A stretch of DNA of 64,000 nt from Streptomyces sp. PCS3-D2 (GCF_000612545.2 NZ_CP097800.1:5530501-5594500); one strand, 5' to 3'; counted from the first letter of the stretch, positions 1 through 8,613 are shown. The notes: generated from the sequence alone by a model not told the origin. Numbers and translations: made by a program.

Positions 1-620
1 GCAAGGCCGACCCGAAGGTCGGTCTGATCGTCGCGGGCGTGGGAATCGTCACCTTCGGTGTCTTTCTTGCGATCGGCTTCCTGATCGACCACCCGGTCTA
101 CCTGGGCATCCTGGGCTTCCTGGTGGCTTTCCTCGCGATGGCGATCGTCTTCGGGCGACGGGCCGAGCGGGCTGCCTTCGGGCAGATGGAGGGACAGCCG
201 GGCGCGGCCGCGGCCGTACTGGACAACGTGGGACGGGGCTGGACGACCACCCCGGCCATCGCGATGACCCGGCAGCAGGACATCGTCCACCGTGCCGTGG
301 GCAAGGCCGGCGTCGTGCTGATCGCCGAGGGCAACCCGAACCGGGTGAAGCCGCTGCTCGCGAACGAGAAGAAGAAGATGGCCCGGATCATGCCGGACGT
401 GCCCGTCCACGACTTCATCGTGGGCACGGGCGAGGGCGAGGTGCCGCTCAAGAAGGTGCGCACCACCCTGCTCAAGCTGCCGCGCGTCCTGACCGGCCCG
501 CAGATCACCACGGTCAACGACAAGCTGCGCGCCATGGGCGACCTCATGAGCAACATGCCGTTGCCGAAGGGCCCCATGCCCAAGGGCATGAAGATGCCGC
601 GCGGCGGGAAGATGCGCTGA
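1..620 (+). CDS. DUF4191 family membrane protein (5' end missing)
   Basis: The reading frame is open from the window edge (first whole codon at base 3) to TGA at 618-620, so the true start lies upstream; the GTG at 39 is probably internal. The visible part begins with two hydrophobic segments (roughly the first 45 residues, with a short loop containing DHPVYLG), then a cytoplasmic region of about 150 residues rich in Lys and Arg that ends in a Met/Pro/Lys/Gly tail. This layout matches the actinobacterial DUF4191 family, usually encoded next to lipoyl synthase and glnA. No enzymatic motif is visible and the function is unknown. Confidence 0.8.
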   Translation, partial: KADPKVGLIVAGVGIVTFGVFLAIGFLIDHPVYLGILGFLVAFLAMAIVFGRRAERAAFGQMEGQPGAAAAVLDNVGRGWTTTPAIAMTRQQDIVHRAVGKAGVVLIAEGNPNRVKPLLANEKKKMARIMPDVPVHDFIVGTGEGEVPLKKVRTTLLKLPRVLTGPQITTVNDKLRAMGDLMSNMPLPKGPMPKGMKMPRGGKMR

Positions 621-647
621 CCCGCTCAGCCTATTTCCGTATACGAC

Positions 648-689
648 ACAGGGGTGCCCCCGAGCCGGTCGGCTCGGGGGCACCCCTGT
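648..689. terminator. Bidirectional terminator hairpin
   Basis: A perfect 19-bp stem (648-666 with 671-689) closed by a GGTC loop lies between two convergent genes, the DUF4191 gene and the RDD gene. There is no long T-run, as is common for Streptomyces terminators. Confidence 0.85.
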
Positions 690-725
690 GCCGGTCGTCG
701 CTGTGCCCGCCGGCCTGCTGCCCGT

Positions 726-1193
726 CTAGATGCGGACCTGGACGGCGCGCGCGAGGCGGTCGTGGAGGCCGCGGCCGTCCCGGTCCCAGATCAGCGCCGG
801 GATGACCAGGGCCAGCAGCAGCGTGCGCACGACCACCCGGCCGATGCCGAGGCGGGTGCCGTCCTCCGCGACGACGCGCAGGCCCAGAAGCCGCTTGCCG
901 GGCGTGGAGCCCACGGTGCCGACCGTCAGGACGGCCAGGGCCACGAAGAGCCCGAGGGTCCAGTTGCCCGCGGCGCCCAGATTCCCGCCGGTGATCAGCC
1001 CGTACGCGATGAGCTGGCAGCCGATCCAGTCGAGGGACACGGCAGCCAACCGGCGCCCGAAGCGTGCCACCGAGCCGGGGCCCTGCTGTGGCAGGCCGAG
1101 CCGCTGGCCCGGATAGCCGAAGTCGACGCCCATCTCCTCGGCGGCCGTCTTGGGGCCGGAGAGCCAGGATCCGATTGCCTGTCTGTTGTCCAC
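726..1193 (-). CDS. RDD family integral membrane protein
   Basis: A 155-residue protein from a GTG start at 1193; an in-frame GTG at 1220 would add nine Arg-rich residues that look like non-coding extension. The N-terminus (DNRQAIGSWLSGP) is the one I remember for Streptomyces orthologues next to glnA. Three hydrophobic segments lie at about residues 34-55, 70-88 and 115-135. RDD-type signatures are visible, with an LDW motif in the first helix and STPGKRLLGLRV after the second. The family is linked to small-ion or small-molecule transport, but the substrate is unknown. It is transcribed divergently from glnA and converges on the upstream DUF4191 gene. Confidence 0.8.
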   Translation of the reverse strand: MDNRQAIGSWLSGPKTAAEEMGVDFGYPGQRLGLPQQGPGSVARFGRRLAAVSLDWIGCQLIAYGLITGGNLGAAGNWTLGLFVALAVLTVGTVGSTPGKRLLGLRVVAEDGTRLGIGRVVVRTLLLALVIPALIWDRDGRGLHDRLARAVQVRI

Positions 1194-1241
1194 CCGACCA
1201 CGGTACCGGTGGCGCCTCACGGCACTCCGGCCGGACCCTGG

Positions 1242-1279
1242 TTAACTTGTGCGAAACAAATGGGTCATGCTTGGGAAAT
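1242..1279 (+). promoter_or_regulatory. Paired GlnR half-sites upstream of glnA
   Basis: Two copies of the actinobacterial GlnR pattern gTnAc-n6-GaAAc are visible. Site a is TTAAC-ttgtgc-GAAAC at 1242-1257 and site b is GTCAT-gcttgg-GAAAT at 1264-1279, offset by 22 bp, or two helical turns. They lie about 100 bp before the glnA start, where GlnR acts on glnA in S. coelicolor. Nitrogen-dependent control of glnA is inferred from this match. Confidence 0.8.
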
Positions 1280-1377
1280 CCCGTCTGCTTATGGTCGGGT
1301 CAGCGTGCGGCACCGCACTGACGCGCCACGAGCTATAAAACCCGTCCCTCCCCCGGGTCGGGAGTAGGAGGAGTTGG

Positions 1378-2787
1378 ATGTTCCAGAACGCCGACGAAGT
1401 CAAGCAGTACATCGAGGAGAACGACGTCAAGTTCGTCGACGTCCGCTTCTGCGACCTGCCTGGTGTGATGCAGCACTTCACGATCCCGGCGCGGGCATTC
1501 GACCCGGCGGAGGAGCTCGCCTTCGACGGATCCTCGATCCGCGGCTTCCAGGCGATCCACGAGTCCGACATGGCCCTGCGCGCCGACATCACCACCGCGC
1601 GCCTGGACCCCTTCCGTCGCGACAAGACGCTGAACATCAACTTCTTCATCCACGACCCGATCACGGGTGAGGCCTACAGCCGCGACCCGCGCAACATCGC
1701 GAAGAAGGCCGAGGCGTACCTCGCCTCCACCGGCATCGCCGACACCGCGTTCTTCGGTCCCGAGGCCGAGTTCTACATCTTCGACAGCGTGCGCTTCGCG
1801 ACCACCGCGAACGAGGGCTTCTACCACATCGACTCCGAGGCCGGCGCCTGGAACACCGGCTCCGAGGAGAACAACCGCGGCTACAAGGTCCGCTACAAGG
1901 GCGGCTATTTCCCGGTCGCCCCGGTCGACCACTTCGCGGACCTGCGCGCCGAGATCTCCCTGGAGCTGGACGCCCAGGGCCTCCAGGTCGAGCGCCAGCA
2001 CCACGAGGTCGGCACCGGCGGCCAGGCCGAGATCAACTACAAGTTCAACACCCTGCTGGCCGCAGCCGACGACCTGATGCTCTTCAAGTACATCGTGAAG
2101 AACGTCGCCTGGAAGAACGGCAAGACCGCGACCTTCATGCCGAAGCCGATCTTCGGCGACAACGGCTCGGGCATGCACGTCCACCAGTCGCTGTGGGCCG
2201 GCGGCGAGCCGCTGTTCTACGACGAGGCCGGCTACGCGGGCCTGTCGGACACCGCCCGCTACTACATCGGCGGCATCCTCAAGCACGCCCCGTCGCTGCT
2301 CGCCTTCACCAACCCGACGGTGAACTCCTACCACCGCCTGGTGCCGGGCTTCGAGGCGCCGGTCAACATGGTGTACTCGCAGCGCAACCGCTCCGCCGCC
2401 ATGCGCATCCCGATCACGGGCTCGAACCCGAAGGCCAAGCGCGTCGAGTTCCGCGCGCCGGACCCGTCCTCGAACCCGTACCTGGCCTTCTCGGCCCTGC
2501 TCCTCGCCGGCCTCGACGGCATCAAGAACAAGATCGAGCCGATGGAGCCGATCGACAAGGACCTCTACGAGCTCTCCCCGGACGAGCACGCGAACGTCCC
2601 GCAGGTCCCGACCAGCCTTGAGGACGTCCTCAAGGCCCTGGAGGAGGACCACGAGTACCTCCTGGCCGGCGGTGTCTTCACCCCCGACCTGATCGAGACC
2701 TGGATCGACTACAAGCGCACGCACGAGATCGCCCCGATCGCGCAGCGTCCGCACCCGCACGAGTTCGAGCTGTACTTCGACATCTAG
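1378..2787 (+). CDS. glnA: Type I glutamine synthetase
   Basis: ATP-dependent condensation of ammonium and glutamate to glutamine, the main ammonium assimilation step; a cytoplasmic dodecamer. The 469-residue length is normal for bacterial GS-I. Visible hallmarks are FDGSSIRGF near residue 50 (the Asp latch segment), the ATP/metal region with [24 protein letters not shown], and the adenylylation loop containing [11 protein letters not shown], whose Tyr is the expected AMP-modified residue. This implies control by a GlnE-type adenylyltransferase as well as transcriptional control by GlnR (two half-sites at 1242-1279). A strong AGGAGG Shine-Dalgarno lies just before the ATG. A hairpin terminator follows directly, so it appears monocistronic. 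Confidence 0.98.
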   Translation: MFQNADEVKQYIEENDVKFVDVRFCDLPGVMQHFTIPARAFDPAEELAFDGSSIRGFQAIHESDMALRADITTARLDPFRRDKTLNINFFIHDPITGEAYSRDPRNIAKKAEAYLASTGIADTAFFGPEAEFYIFDSVRFATTANEGFYHIDSEAGAWNTGSEENNRGYKVRYKGGYFPVAPVDHFADLRAEISLELDAQGLQVERQHHEVGTGGQAEINYKFNTLLAAADDLMLFKYIVKNVAWKNGKTATFMPKPIFGDNGSGMHVHQSLWAGGEPLFYDEAGYAGLSDTARYYIGGILKHAPSLLAFTNPTVNSYHRLVPGFEAPVNMVYSQRNRSAAMRIPITGSNPKAKRVEFRAPDPSSNPYLAFSALLLAGLDGIKNKIEPMEPIDKDLYELSPDEHANVPQVPTSLEDVLKALEEDHEYLLAGGVFTPDLIETWIDYKRTHEIAPIAQRPHPHEFELYFDI

Positions 2788-2801
2788 AAATGCCTGATGG
2801 G

Positions 2802-2841
2802 AGGCCCCCCGCCACGCTCCACGGAGCGAGGCGGGGGGCCT
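2802..2841 (+). terminator. glnA terminator hairpin
   Basis: A GC-rich inverted repeat with an outer stem AGGCCCCCCGCC/GGCGGGGGGCCT and an inner stem, followed by TTTCC, lies 14 bases after the glnA stop codon. Confidence 0.85.
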
Positions 2842-2928
2842 TTCCGCTTTGACAGGTCGGCCGGGCGGAGTGAGGGTGGAAATGACCTAAAGGCCGGATA
2901 AGCGAGACATGTTCGGAGGTGCATGAGA

Positions 2929-3489
2929 ATGCGCCGTAGGATCGTTGCGGCAGGCATGGCCGGAGCCGCAGGAATCGCCATAGGTCTGTTTCCCGTGGCC
3001 AGCGCTTCGGCCTCGGTCGTCGCAGGCAGCGGCGGCGGCGGCGGAAACGGCGGCTACGACTGCTACCGGTACCCCTCGCACCGCTCCGACGCCCGGTGGG
3101 ACTACTGCTGCAACCGCGACTGGCGTGACCGGCCCAGCTGGTGCTGGGACAACGCCGGCGTCGGTGGGGACCGCGGCTACTGGCGCGACAGCAACTGGCG
3201 CGACTCCGACTGGCGCCACAACAACTGGCACGACGACGCGAACTGGAACAACTCCGGCCGCGGCGGCAACGGCCACTGGAACGACTGGGGCAATGGTCGC
3301 GGTGGCGACGGCGGCGGGGACTGGGGCAACGGTCGCGGCGGCAACGGCCACGGGAACGACTGGGGCGGCGGCCGTGGCGGTGACGGCGGCGGGGACTGGG
3401 GCGGTGGCCGTGGCGGTGACGGCGGCGGGGACTGGGGCGGTGGCCGTGGCGGTGACGGCGGCGGCGGGAACTGGGGCGGCGGCCGCTGA
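2929..3489 (+). CDS. Secreted Gly/Trp/Asn-rich repeat protein
   Basis: A 186-residue protein of no recognised family. The ATG at 2929 is preferred because GGAGGT ends 8 nt upstream; an ATG at 2923 is too close. Residues 1-30 form a classical signal peptide (MRRRIVAAG, hydrophobic core, then VASASAS). The mature N-terminal part has several Cys (DCYRYP, DYCCNRDW, SWCWD), then a stretch built on NW/DW steps (DSNWRDSDWRHNNW). The C-terminal third is a degenerate tandem repeat of WGGGRGGDGGGD-like units. Composition suggests a disordered, possibly aggregating or matrix-associated extracellular protein. It stands alone between glnA and a convergent TetR gene. Confidence 0.75.
   Translation: MRRRIVAAGMAGAAGIAIGLFPVASASASVVAGSGGGGGNGGYDCYRYPSHRSDARWDYCCNRDWRDRPSWCWDNAGVGGDRGYWRDSNWRDSDWRHNNWHDDANWNNSGRGGNGHWNDWGNGRGGDGGGDWGNGRGGNGHGNDWGGGRGGDGGGDWGGGRGGDGGGDWGGGRGGDGGGGNWGGGR
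3286..3489 (+). repeat. In-frame 36/39-bp coding tandem repeats
   Basis: Units begin with TGG at 3286, 3322, 3361, 3397, 3433 and a partial unit at 3472, of 36, 39, 36, 36 and 39 bp. They encode 12-13 residue units of the form WGxGRGGDGGGD. The units at 3361 and 3397 are nearly identical at the DNA level, which suggests recent expansion by slippage or unequal exchange. Confidence 0.85.
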
Positions 3490-3522
3490 GGCCGATCGGA
3501 CCGCAGAGGCTGCGGGACCCGG

Positions 3523-3565
3523 GCGATGCCCCTGCTGCGCCGGCTCAGCGCAGCAGGGGCATCGC
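3523..3565. terminator. Convergent terminator overlapping the tetR 3' end
   Basis: A perfect 18-bp stem (3523-3540 with 3548-3565) with a 7-nt loop. The stop codon of the minus-strand TetR gene (3545-3547) lies in the loop, so the last codons of that gene form one stem arm. It can serve the secreted repeat-protein gene on the other strand. Confidence 0.8.
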
Positions 3566-4198
3566 CCCGGTCAGGTCGCGCAGGCACAGGACCGCGAGCT
3601 CAGCCGGGGAACCGGGCCCCGAGACCGGGGCGTCCGTCGCCGACCACAGTTCCAACGCAACCCGGATCGCGTCCGTGGCCGCAGCCGCCAACAGCCGTAC
3701 CTCCCGCAGCTCGGCGTCCGGCCCCGCCAGCCTGCCGATCACCGGTACCAGGCGTTCCTCGGAATCCTGGTTCACGCGGTACCAGACCGCGCGCAGCGCC
3801 TCGTCGTCCGCCGCCGCGCGCAGCAGGCCGCGGGTTACCTCCAGGCCCTCCCCGACCGCCTGCGGGCCGCTCAGCGAGCGCGTGACGGCGCGCTCCAGGG
3901 CCTCGGCGAGGGGTGTGCCCGGGTCCTCCTCCGCGAGCAGTGCGCGCCAGGCGTCGCCGCCGCCCGCCAGGAGCGGGGCCACGGCCTCCTGCTTGTTGCG
4001 GAAGTAGCGGTAGAAGGTGCGCAGGGCCACGCCGGCCCGGTGGGCGATGTCCTCGGCGGTGGTGCCGTCGGGGCCGTGCGCGGCGAACAGTTCGCAGGCG
4101 GCGCGGGCGATGTCGAGCTGCGTGGCGGCCTTGCGGCGCTCGGTCAGCGACAGCGCGCCGGGGCCGGCCTGGGGGGCGTACGGACGAGGGGATCTCAC
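3545..4198 (-). CDS. TetR family transcriptional regulator
   Basis: A 217-residue regulator read from GTG at 4198. An upstream ATG at 4264 is in frame but would run through the palindromic element at 4241-4253, so the shorter form is preferred. The N-terminal helix-turn-helix is clear at about residues 46-68 (TTAEDIAHRAGVALRTFYRYF). The C-terminal part is a variable, Ala/Leu-rich ligand domain with no recognisable ligand signature. It is divergent from the SDR gene at 4285 and most likely represses it together with its own gene; the effector is unknown. Confidence 0.88.
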   Translation of the reverse strand: MRSPRPYAPQAGPGALSLTERRKAATQLDIARAACELFAAHGPDGTTAEDIAHRAGVALRTFYRYFRNKQEAVAPLLAGGGDAWRALLAEEDPGTPLAEALERAVTRSLSGPQAVGEGLEVTRGLLRAAADDEALRAVWYRVNQDSEERLVPVIGRLAGPDAELREVRLLAAAATDAIRVALELWSATDAPVSGPGSPAELAVLCLRDLTGAMPLLR

Positions 4199-4240
4199 GA
4201 GGTGCAGCCTACCGTTCGCCTCCTGTCGTAAGGCATTTCC

Positions 4241-4253
4241 TGCCACTATGGCA
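4241..4253. promoter_or_regulatory. Candidate TetR operator
   Basis: TGCCA-cta-TGGCA is a perfect dyad between the divergent tetR and SDR genes, and a further GCCA half-site lies just downstream. The position over the shared promoter region suggests the binding site of the neighbouring TetR protein; this is inference. Confidence 0.5.
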
Positions 4254-4284
4254 AAATGTGCCACTCCTTCGGTACGCTCACGCC

Positions 4285-5055
4285 ATGAACCGTTACGAAG
4301 GACGTCGCGTCCTCATCACCGGCGGCGGCTCCGGCATCGGCCGCGCCACCGTCCACCGCCTCCTCGCCGAGGGCGGCCGGGTCCACGCGGTGGACGTCAG
4401 CGGGGCCGGACTGGAGGCCACCGCCGAACAAGCCGCCGCCGCGGGCCACGGGGACCGGCTCACCACCGCGCTCCTCGACATATCCGACGAGAACGCCGTC
4501 AAGGAAGGTGTCGCCACCGCGACCGGCACCCTCGGCGGGATCGACGTACTCGTCAACGCGGCGGGCATCCTGCGCTCCGCGCACACCCACCGCACCACGC
4601 TCGACCTGTGGAACCAGGTGATCGCGGTCAACCTGACCGGCACCTTCCTGATGATCCGGGAGTCCCTGCCGGCCCTGCTGGCCGCCGACCGGCCGGTCGT
4701 CGTGAACTTCAGCTCCACCTCGGCGTCCTTCGCCCACCCCTACATGTCCGCCTACGCGGCCAGCAAGGGCGGCATCCAGTCCATGACGCACGCGCTCGCC
4801 GCCGAGTACAGCAAGCAGGGCCTGCGCTTCGTCAGCGTCGCGCCCGGATCCATCGAGAGCGGCATGACCACCGGCAGCGGCCCCGGCCTGCCCGAGGACA
4901 CCGACTGGTCCCTCTTCGCCAAGCTGGCCCCGGCCATCGGCCAGGGCTTCGCCGGCCCCGAGACCGTCGCCGGGGTGGTCGCCATGCTGGGATCCGAGGA
5001 CGGCGCCTTCATCACCGGAACCGAGATCCGCATCGACGGCGGCACGCACTGCTGA
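4285..5055 (+). CDS. Short-chain dehydrogenase/reductase
   Basis: A 256-residue classical SDR, probably NAD(P)-dependent. The cofactor motif TGGGSGIG is at about residues 12-19, VNAAGIL carries the NAG-type motif, the catalytic Ser lies in NFSSTSASF and the catalytic Tyr/Lys in SAYAASKGG. It ends in TGTEIRIDGGTHC, typical of the family. An Asp after beta-2 (AVDVSG) suggests NAD(H) preference. The substrate cannot be inferred. The start is ATG at 4285; longer in-frame readings upstream are antisense to tetR. It is probably controlled by the divergent TetR. Confidence 0.9.
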   Translation: MNRYEGRRVLITGGGSGIGRATVHRLLAEGGRVHAVDVSGAGLEATAEQAAAAGHGDRLTTALLDISDENAVKEGVATATGTLGGIDVLVNAAGILRSAHTHRTTLDLWNQVIAVNLTGTFLMIRESLPALLAADRPVVVNFSSTSASFAHPYMSAYAASKGGIQSMTHALAAEYSKQGLRFVSVAPGSIESGMTTGSGPGLPEDTDWSLFAKLAPAIGQGFAGPETVAGVVAMLGSEDGAFITGTEIRIDGGTHC

Positions 5056-5064
5056 ACCGGGGCG

Positions 5065-5583
5065 TCAGCCTCTGAACCGGTCCCAGAGCCGGGGGAAGCG
5101 CTCCGCGAGCACGGCTTCGTTCTCGAAGTCCAGCGGGGCGCCCTCCGGCTCCGCCGCCTGCAACGCGATGCCCAGGTCCGGAGCCACCGCCCCGGTCAAC
5201 TGCTCGTACGCCTCGTCGGCCGCGTACCCGAGCTCCTCGCCGTCCCCGTCGATCTCCTCGTCGAAGTCGCCGAGCAGCTCCGCCAGGTGGTCCGGATCGT
5301 GCACCCCGCCCTCGAAGACCTCCCGCCCCTGGCCGATCAGCCAGCAGCGGAAGTAGTCGAAGGCGTCGTCGCTCGCCCCGTCGAGCAGCACCCAGGCCGC
5401 GCCCCACAGGTCCCACGTGTACGCCCGGTTGTACCGGGACTCGAAGTGCCGGGCGAAGTCCAGGACGGAATCCGGATCGAGCTGTGCCAGCCGCTCCACG
5501 AGCAGCTCGGCATGCTCCTCGGGGTCGCCGTCGGCGGCCTCACGGGTACGGTCGACGATCTCCCAGAACTCCGTCTCGTCCAT
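5065..5583 (-). CDS. DUF4240 domain protein
   Basis: A 172-residue acidic cytoplasmic protein starting at MDETEFWEIVD (ATG at 5583). The N-terminal half with WEIVD, FARHFESRYNRAYTWDLWGAAW and FDYFRCWLIGQGREVFEGG matches the DUF4240 family found throughout Streptomyces, whose function is unknown. It converges on the SDR gene with a 9-bp gap. A strong hairpin at 5639-5674 separates it from the downstream end of aceE, so it is probably monocistronic. Confidence 0.82.
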   Translation of the reverse strand: MDETEFWEIVDRTREAADGDPEEHAELLVERLAQLDPDSVLDFARHFESRYNRAYTWDLWGAAWVLLDGASDDAFDYFRCWLIGQGREVFEGGVHDPDHLAELLGDFDEEIDGDGEELGYAADEAYEQLTGAVAPDLGIALQAAEPEGAPLDFENEAVLAERFPRLWDRFRG

Positions 5584-5638
5584 CACGGCTCCAGCATCAC
5601 GGCTGCGCCCCGGCGCCGCCACCGCTCGTACGGCGAAA

Positions 5639-5674
5639 GGCCGGTGCCCGCCCCCTGCGGGGCGGGCACCGGCC
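5639..5674 (-). terminator. aceE terminator
   Basis: A perfect 16-bp stem (5639-5654 with 5659-5674) with a CTGC loop, just downstream of the minus-strand aceE stop. Confidence 0.85.
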
Positions 5675-5697
5675 CTTCTCGTCCGGATTCACACGGC

Positions 5698-8391
5698 TCA
5701 GAGGCCGTAGCGCTCCCGGGCCTCCTTGACGGCGGACGCCGGTACCTCGCCACGGCGGGCGAGCTGGGCCAGCGCGGCCACCACGATCGACGGGGCGTCG
5801 ACACCGAAGTGGCGGCGGGCGCCCTCACGGGTGTCGGACAGCCCGAAGCCGTCCGTGCCCAGGGAGGTGTAGTCCTGCTCCACCCACTGGCTGATCTGGT
5901 CCGGGACCTGGCGCATCCAGTCGGAGACCGCGAGGACCGGGCCGGCTGCACCTTCCAGCGCGCGGGTGACGTACGGGGTGCGCACCTCGCCGCGCAGCAG
6001 CGCCTCGTCGCACTCCAGCGCGTCGCGGCGCAGCTCGCCCCAGGAGGTGGCGGACCAGACGTCGGCGGCCACGTTCCAGTCGGCGGCGAGCAGCTTCTGC
6101 GCCTCCAGGATCCAGTGGATCGCCGTGCCCGAGGCCATGAGCTGGATCTTCGGGGCGTCGGCGGCCGGCGCGCCCTCCAGGTCGGAGGCCTGGTTGAAGC
6201 GGTAGAGGCCCTTGATGATGCCCTCTTCCACGCCCTCCGGCATGGCCGGCTGCACCTTCGGCTCGTTGTAGACCGTGAGGTAGTAGAAGACGTCGGAGTC
6301 CTCGCCGGGCGTCGGCTCGCCGTACATGCGGCGCAGGCCGTCCTTGACGATCACCGCGATCTCGTACGCGAACGCCGGGTCGTAGTTGAGCGACGCCGGG
6401 TTGGTGGACGCGATCAGGTGCGAGTGGCCGTCCGCGTGCTGGAGGCCCTCACCGGTCAGCGTGGTGCGGCCGGCGGTGGCGCCGACGATGAAGCCCTTGC
6501 CGAGCTGGTCGGCGAGCTGCCACATCTGGTCGGCGGTGCGCTGCCAGCCGAACATGGAGTAGAAGATGTAGAAGGGGATCATCGGCTCGCCGTGCGTCGC
6601 GTACGACGTGCAGGCGGCGATGAAGTCGGCCATGGCGCCGGCCTCGGTGATCCCCTCGTTGAGGATCTGGCCGTCCTTGGCTTCCTTGTAGTACATCAGC
6701 TGGTCGCGGTCGACCGGCTCGTAGGTCTGGCCCAGCGGGGAGTAGATGCCGGCCGACGGGAAGAGGGACTCCATACCGAAGGTGCGGGCCTCGTCGGGGA
6801 CGATCGGCACCCAGCGCTTGCCGGTCTCCTTGTCCCGCATCAGGTCCTTGACGAGGCGGACGAAGGCCATGGTGGTGGCCATCTCCTGCTTGCCGGACCC
6901 CTTGAGGAGCGGGGCGAAGGAGCGGTCCGCCGGGGCGGGCAGGGCCACCGGGTGGACCTTGCGGGCCGGAGCCGGACCGCCGAGGGCCGCGCGCCGCTCG
7001 TTGAGGTAGCGCACCTCGGGGCTGTCCGCACCCGGGTGGCCGTACGGGACCGTGCCGTCGGCGAAGGCGCTGTCCGGGATCGGGAGTCCGAGCAGGTCGC
7101 GCATGCCCTTGAACTCGTCGATCGTCAGCTTCTTCATCTGGTGGTTCGCGTTCTTCGACTCGAACCCGGCACCCAGCGTGTAGCCCTTGACCGTCTGCGC
7201 CAGGATGACCGTCGGCGCGCCCTTGTGCTCCAGGGCGGCCTTGTACGCGGCGTAGACCTTGCGGGGCTCGTGGCCGCCGCGCGAGGTGTGGAAGCACTCG
7301 GAGATCTTCGCGTCGGAGAGCAGGCCGCCCAGGGCGGTGAGCTCGGCGTTGGCGCCGAAGAAGTGCTGGCGGATGTAGGCCACGTCGCGGGTCGCGTACG
7401 TCTGGAACTGCGCGTCGGGTACCTCGCGCAGGCGGCGTACCAGGGCGCCCGTGGTGTCGAGCTGGAACAGCTCGTCCCAGGCGGAGCCCCACAGGGTCTT
7501 GATGACGTTCCAGCCGGCGCCGCGGAACTGGGCCTCCAGCTCCTGGACCACGCGGAAGTTGGCGCGGACCGGACCGTCGAGGCGCTGCAGGTTGCAGTTG
7601 ATGACGAAGGTCAGGTTGTCGAGCCGCTCGCGGGAGGCCAGGGCCAGGGCGGCAGTCGACTCGGGCTCGTCCATCTCGCCGTCGCCGAGGAAGGCCCAGA
7701 CGTGCGAGTTGGCGGTGTCCTTGATGTTCCGGTTCTGCAGGTAGCGGTTGAAGCGCGCCTGGTAGATCGCGGAGAGCGGGCCGAGGCCCATGGAGACCGT
7801 GGGGAACTCCCACAGCCACGGCAGGCGCCGCGGGTGCGGGTAGGACGGCAGGCCGTCGCCGCCGGACTCCTGGCGGAAGTTGTCGAGCTGCTGCTCGGAG
7901 ATGCGCCCGTCGAGGAAGGCGCGGGCGTAGATGCCGGGGGAGGCGTGGCCCTGGATGTAGAGCTGGTCGCCCGACCCGTCCGCCTCCTTGCCGCGGAAGA
8001 AGTGCTGGAAGCCGGTCTCGTACAGCCACGCGGCGGAGGCGAAGGTGGCGATGTGGCCGCCGACGCCGTACTTCGAACCGCGCGTCACCATGGCGGCCGC
8101 GTTCCAGCGGTTCCAGGCGGTGATCCGGGCTTCCATCTCCTCGTCGCCCGGGAATTCGGGCTCGGCGGAGGTGGGGATGGTGTTGACGTAGTCCGTCTCC
8201 AGCAGCTTCGGCAGGGCGAGGCCGGCGGCCTCGGCGTGCTGGAGCGTGCGGCGGAGCAGGTATTCGGCGCGGCGCGTACCGGCGGCCTTGGCGACGGCGT
8301 CGAGGGAGGCCGCCCATTCGGCGGTCTCCTCGGTGTCGCGGTCCGGGAGCTGGTCGAGCTCGCTCGGAAGCTTTCCTACGGGGTCGGACAT
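5698..8391 (-). CDS. aceE: Pyruvate dehydrogenase E1 component, homodimeric type
   Basis: Thiamine-diphosphate-dependent decarboxylation of pyruvate and reductive acetylation of the E2 lipoyl group. The start is ATG at 8391 (MSDPVGKLPSEL), giving 897 residues, normal for the fused alpha2-type E1 of actinobacteria and E. coli. GDGEMDEPES is the ThDP/Mg signature, and HGxGG- and TxxGEGLQHxDGHS-type segments are present. In this phylum AceE works with an E2 shared with 2-oxoglutarate dehydrogenase; the E2 and E3 genes lie just upstream (9372-12566). It follows the gntR gene in the same direction but has its own candidate promoter, which overlaps a 17-bp palindrome at 8499-8515. Confidence 0.97.
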   Translation of the reverse strand: MSDPVGKLPSELDQLPDRDTEETAEWAASLDAVAKAAGTRRAEYLLRRTLQHAEAAGLALPKLLETDYVNTIPTSAEPEFPGDEEMEARITAWNRWNAAAMVTRGSKYGVGGHIATFASAAWLYETGFQHFFRGKEADGSGDQLYIQGHASPGIYARAFLDGRISEQQLDNFRQESGGDGLPSYPHPRRLPWLWEFPTVSMGLGPLSAIYQARFNRYLQNRNIKDTANSHVWAFLGDGEMDEPESTAALALASRERLDNLTFVINCNLQRLDGPVRANFRVVQELEAQFRGAGWNVIKTLWGSAWDELFQLDTTGALVRRLREVPDAQFQTYATRDVAYIRQHFFGANAELTALGGLLSDAKISECFHTSRGGHEPRKVYAAYKAALEHKGAPTVILAQTVKGYTLGAGFESKNANHQMKKLTIDEFKGMRDLLGLPIPDSAFADGTVPYGHPGADSPEVRYLNERRAALGGPAPARKVHPVALPAPADRSFAPLLKGSGKQEMATTMAFVRLVKDLMRDKETGKRWVPIVPDEARTFGMESLFPSAGIYSPLGQTYEPVDRDQLMYYKEAKDGQILNEGITEAGAMADFIAACTSYATHGEPMIPFYIFYSMFGWQRTADQMWQLADQLGKGFIVGATAGRTTLTGEGLQHADGHSHLIASTNPASLNYDPAFAYEIAVIVKDGLRRMYGEPTPGEDSDVFYYLTVYNEPKVQPAMPEGVEEGIIKGLYRFNQASDLEGAPAADAPKIQLMASGTAIHWILEAQKLLAADWNVAADVWSATSWGELRRDALECDEALLRGEVRTPYVTRALEGAAGPVLAVSDWMRQVPDQISQWVEQDYTSLGTDGFGLSDTREGARRHFGVDAPSIVVAALAQLARRGEVPASAVKEARERYGL

Positions 8392-8487
8392 CGCTGTGCG
8401 CCGCCTTCCGGACAAAGGAGAGGTGGTGAAGAAAATCCCTGACGGGGCAGGACAGGGTCGGTGGACCTGGTTGAGGTCCGCGACGAC

Positions 8488-8516
8488 TGTAAATCCCTGA
8501 TCGATGATCGATCAAA
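8488..8516 (-). promoter_or_regulatory. aceE promoter with GntR-type palindrome
   Basis: TGATCGAT-g-ATCGATCA (8499-8515) is a perfect 8-1-8 palindrome. Reading the minus strand, TTGATC (8516-8511) and TTTACA (8493-8488) are spaced by 17 bp and form a plausible -35/-10 pair. The palindrome covers the -35 and spacer, where a repressor would act. The FadR-type GntR protein encoded next door is the natural candidate. The promoter elements are inferred. Confidence 0.55.
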
Positions 8517-8552
8517 TGAAAGTGACAAAGAAACGTCGATCCGGGGAAAAGT

Positions 8553-8589
8553 CGGCACCGCGTGCCAGGAAAACGGGCACGCGGTGCCG
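8553..8589 (-). terminator. gntR terminator
   Basis: A perfect 14-bp stem (8553-8566 with 8576-8589) and 9-nt loop, 24 bases after the gntR stop codon, separating gntR transcription from aceE. Confidence 0.8.
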
Positions 8590-8613
8590 GGCAAACAGGG
8601 GCGAAACGGTCGC

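Noticed and set aside
3286-3489. Possible CRISPR-like array because of regular 36-39 bp units
   Set aside because: The units are contiguous, with no spacers, and encode in-frame protein repeats.
5287-8442. Plus-strand frame of more than 1000 codons opposite aceE
   Set aside because: The amino-acid pattern is the typical Val/Gly/Arg/Asp shadow of a high-GC gene, with no recognisable motif; the opposite strand encodes AceE.
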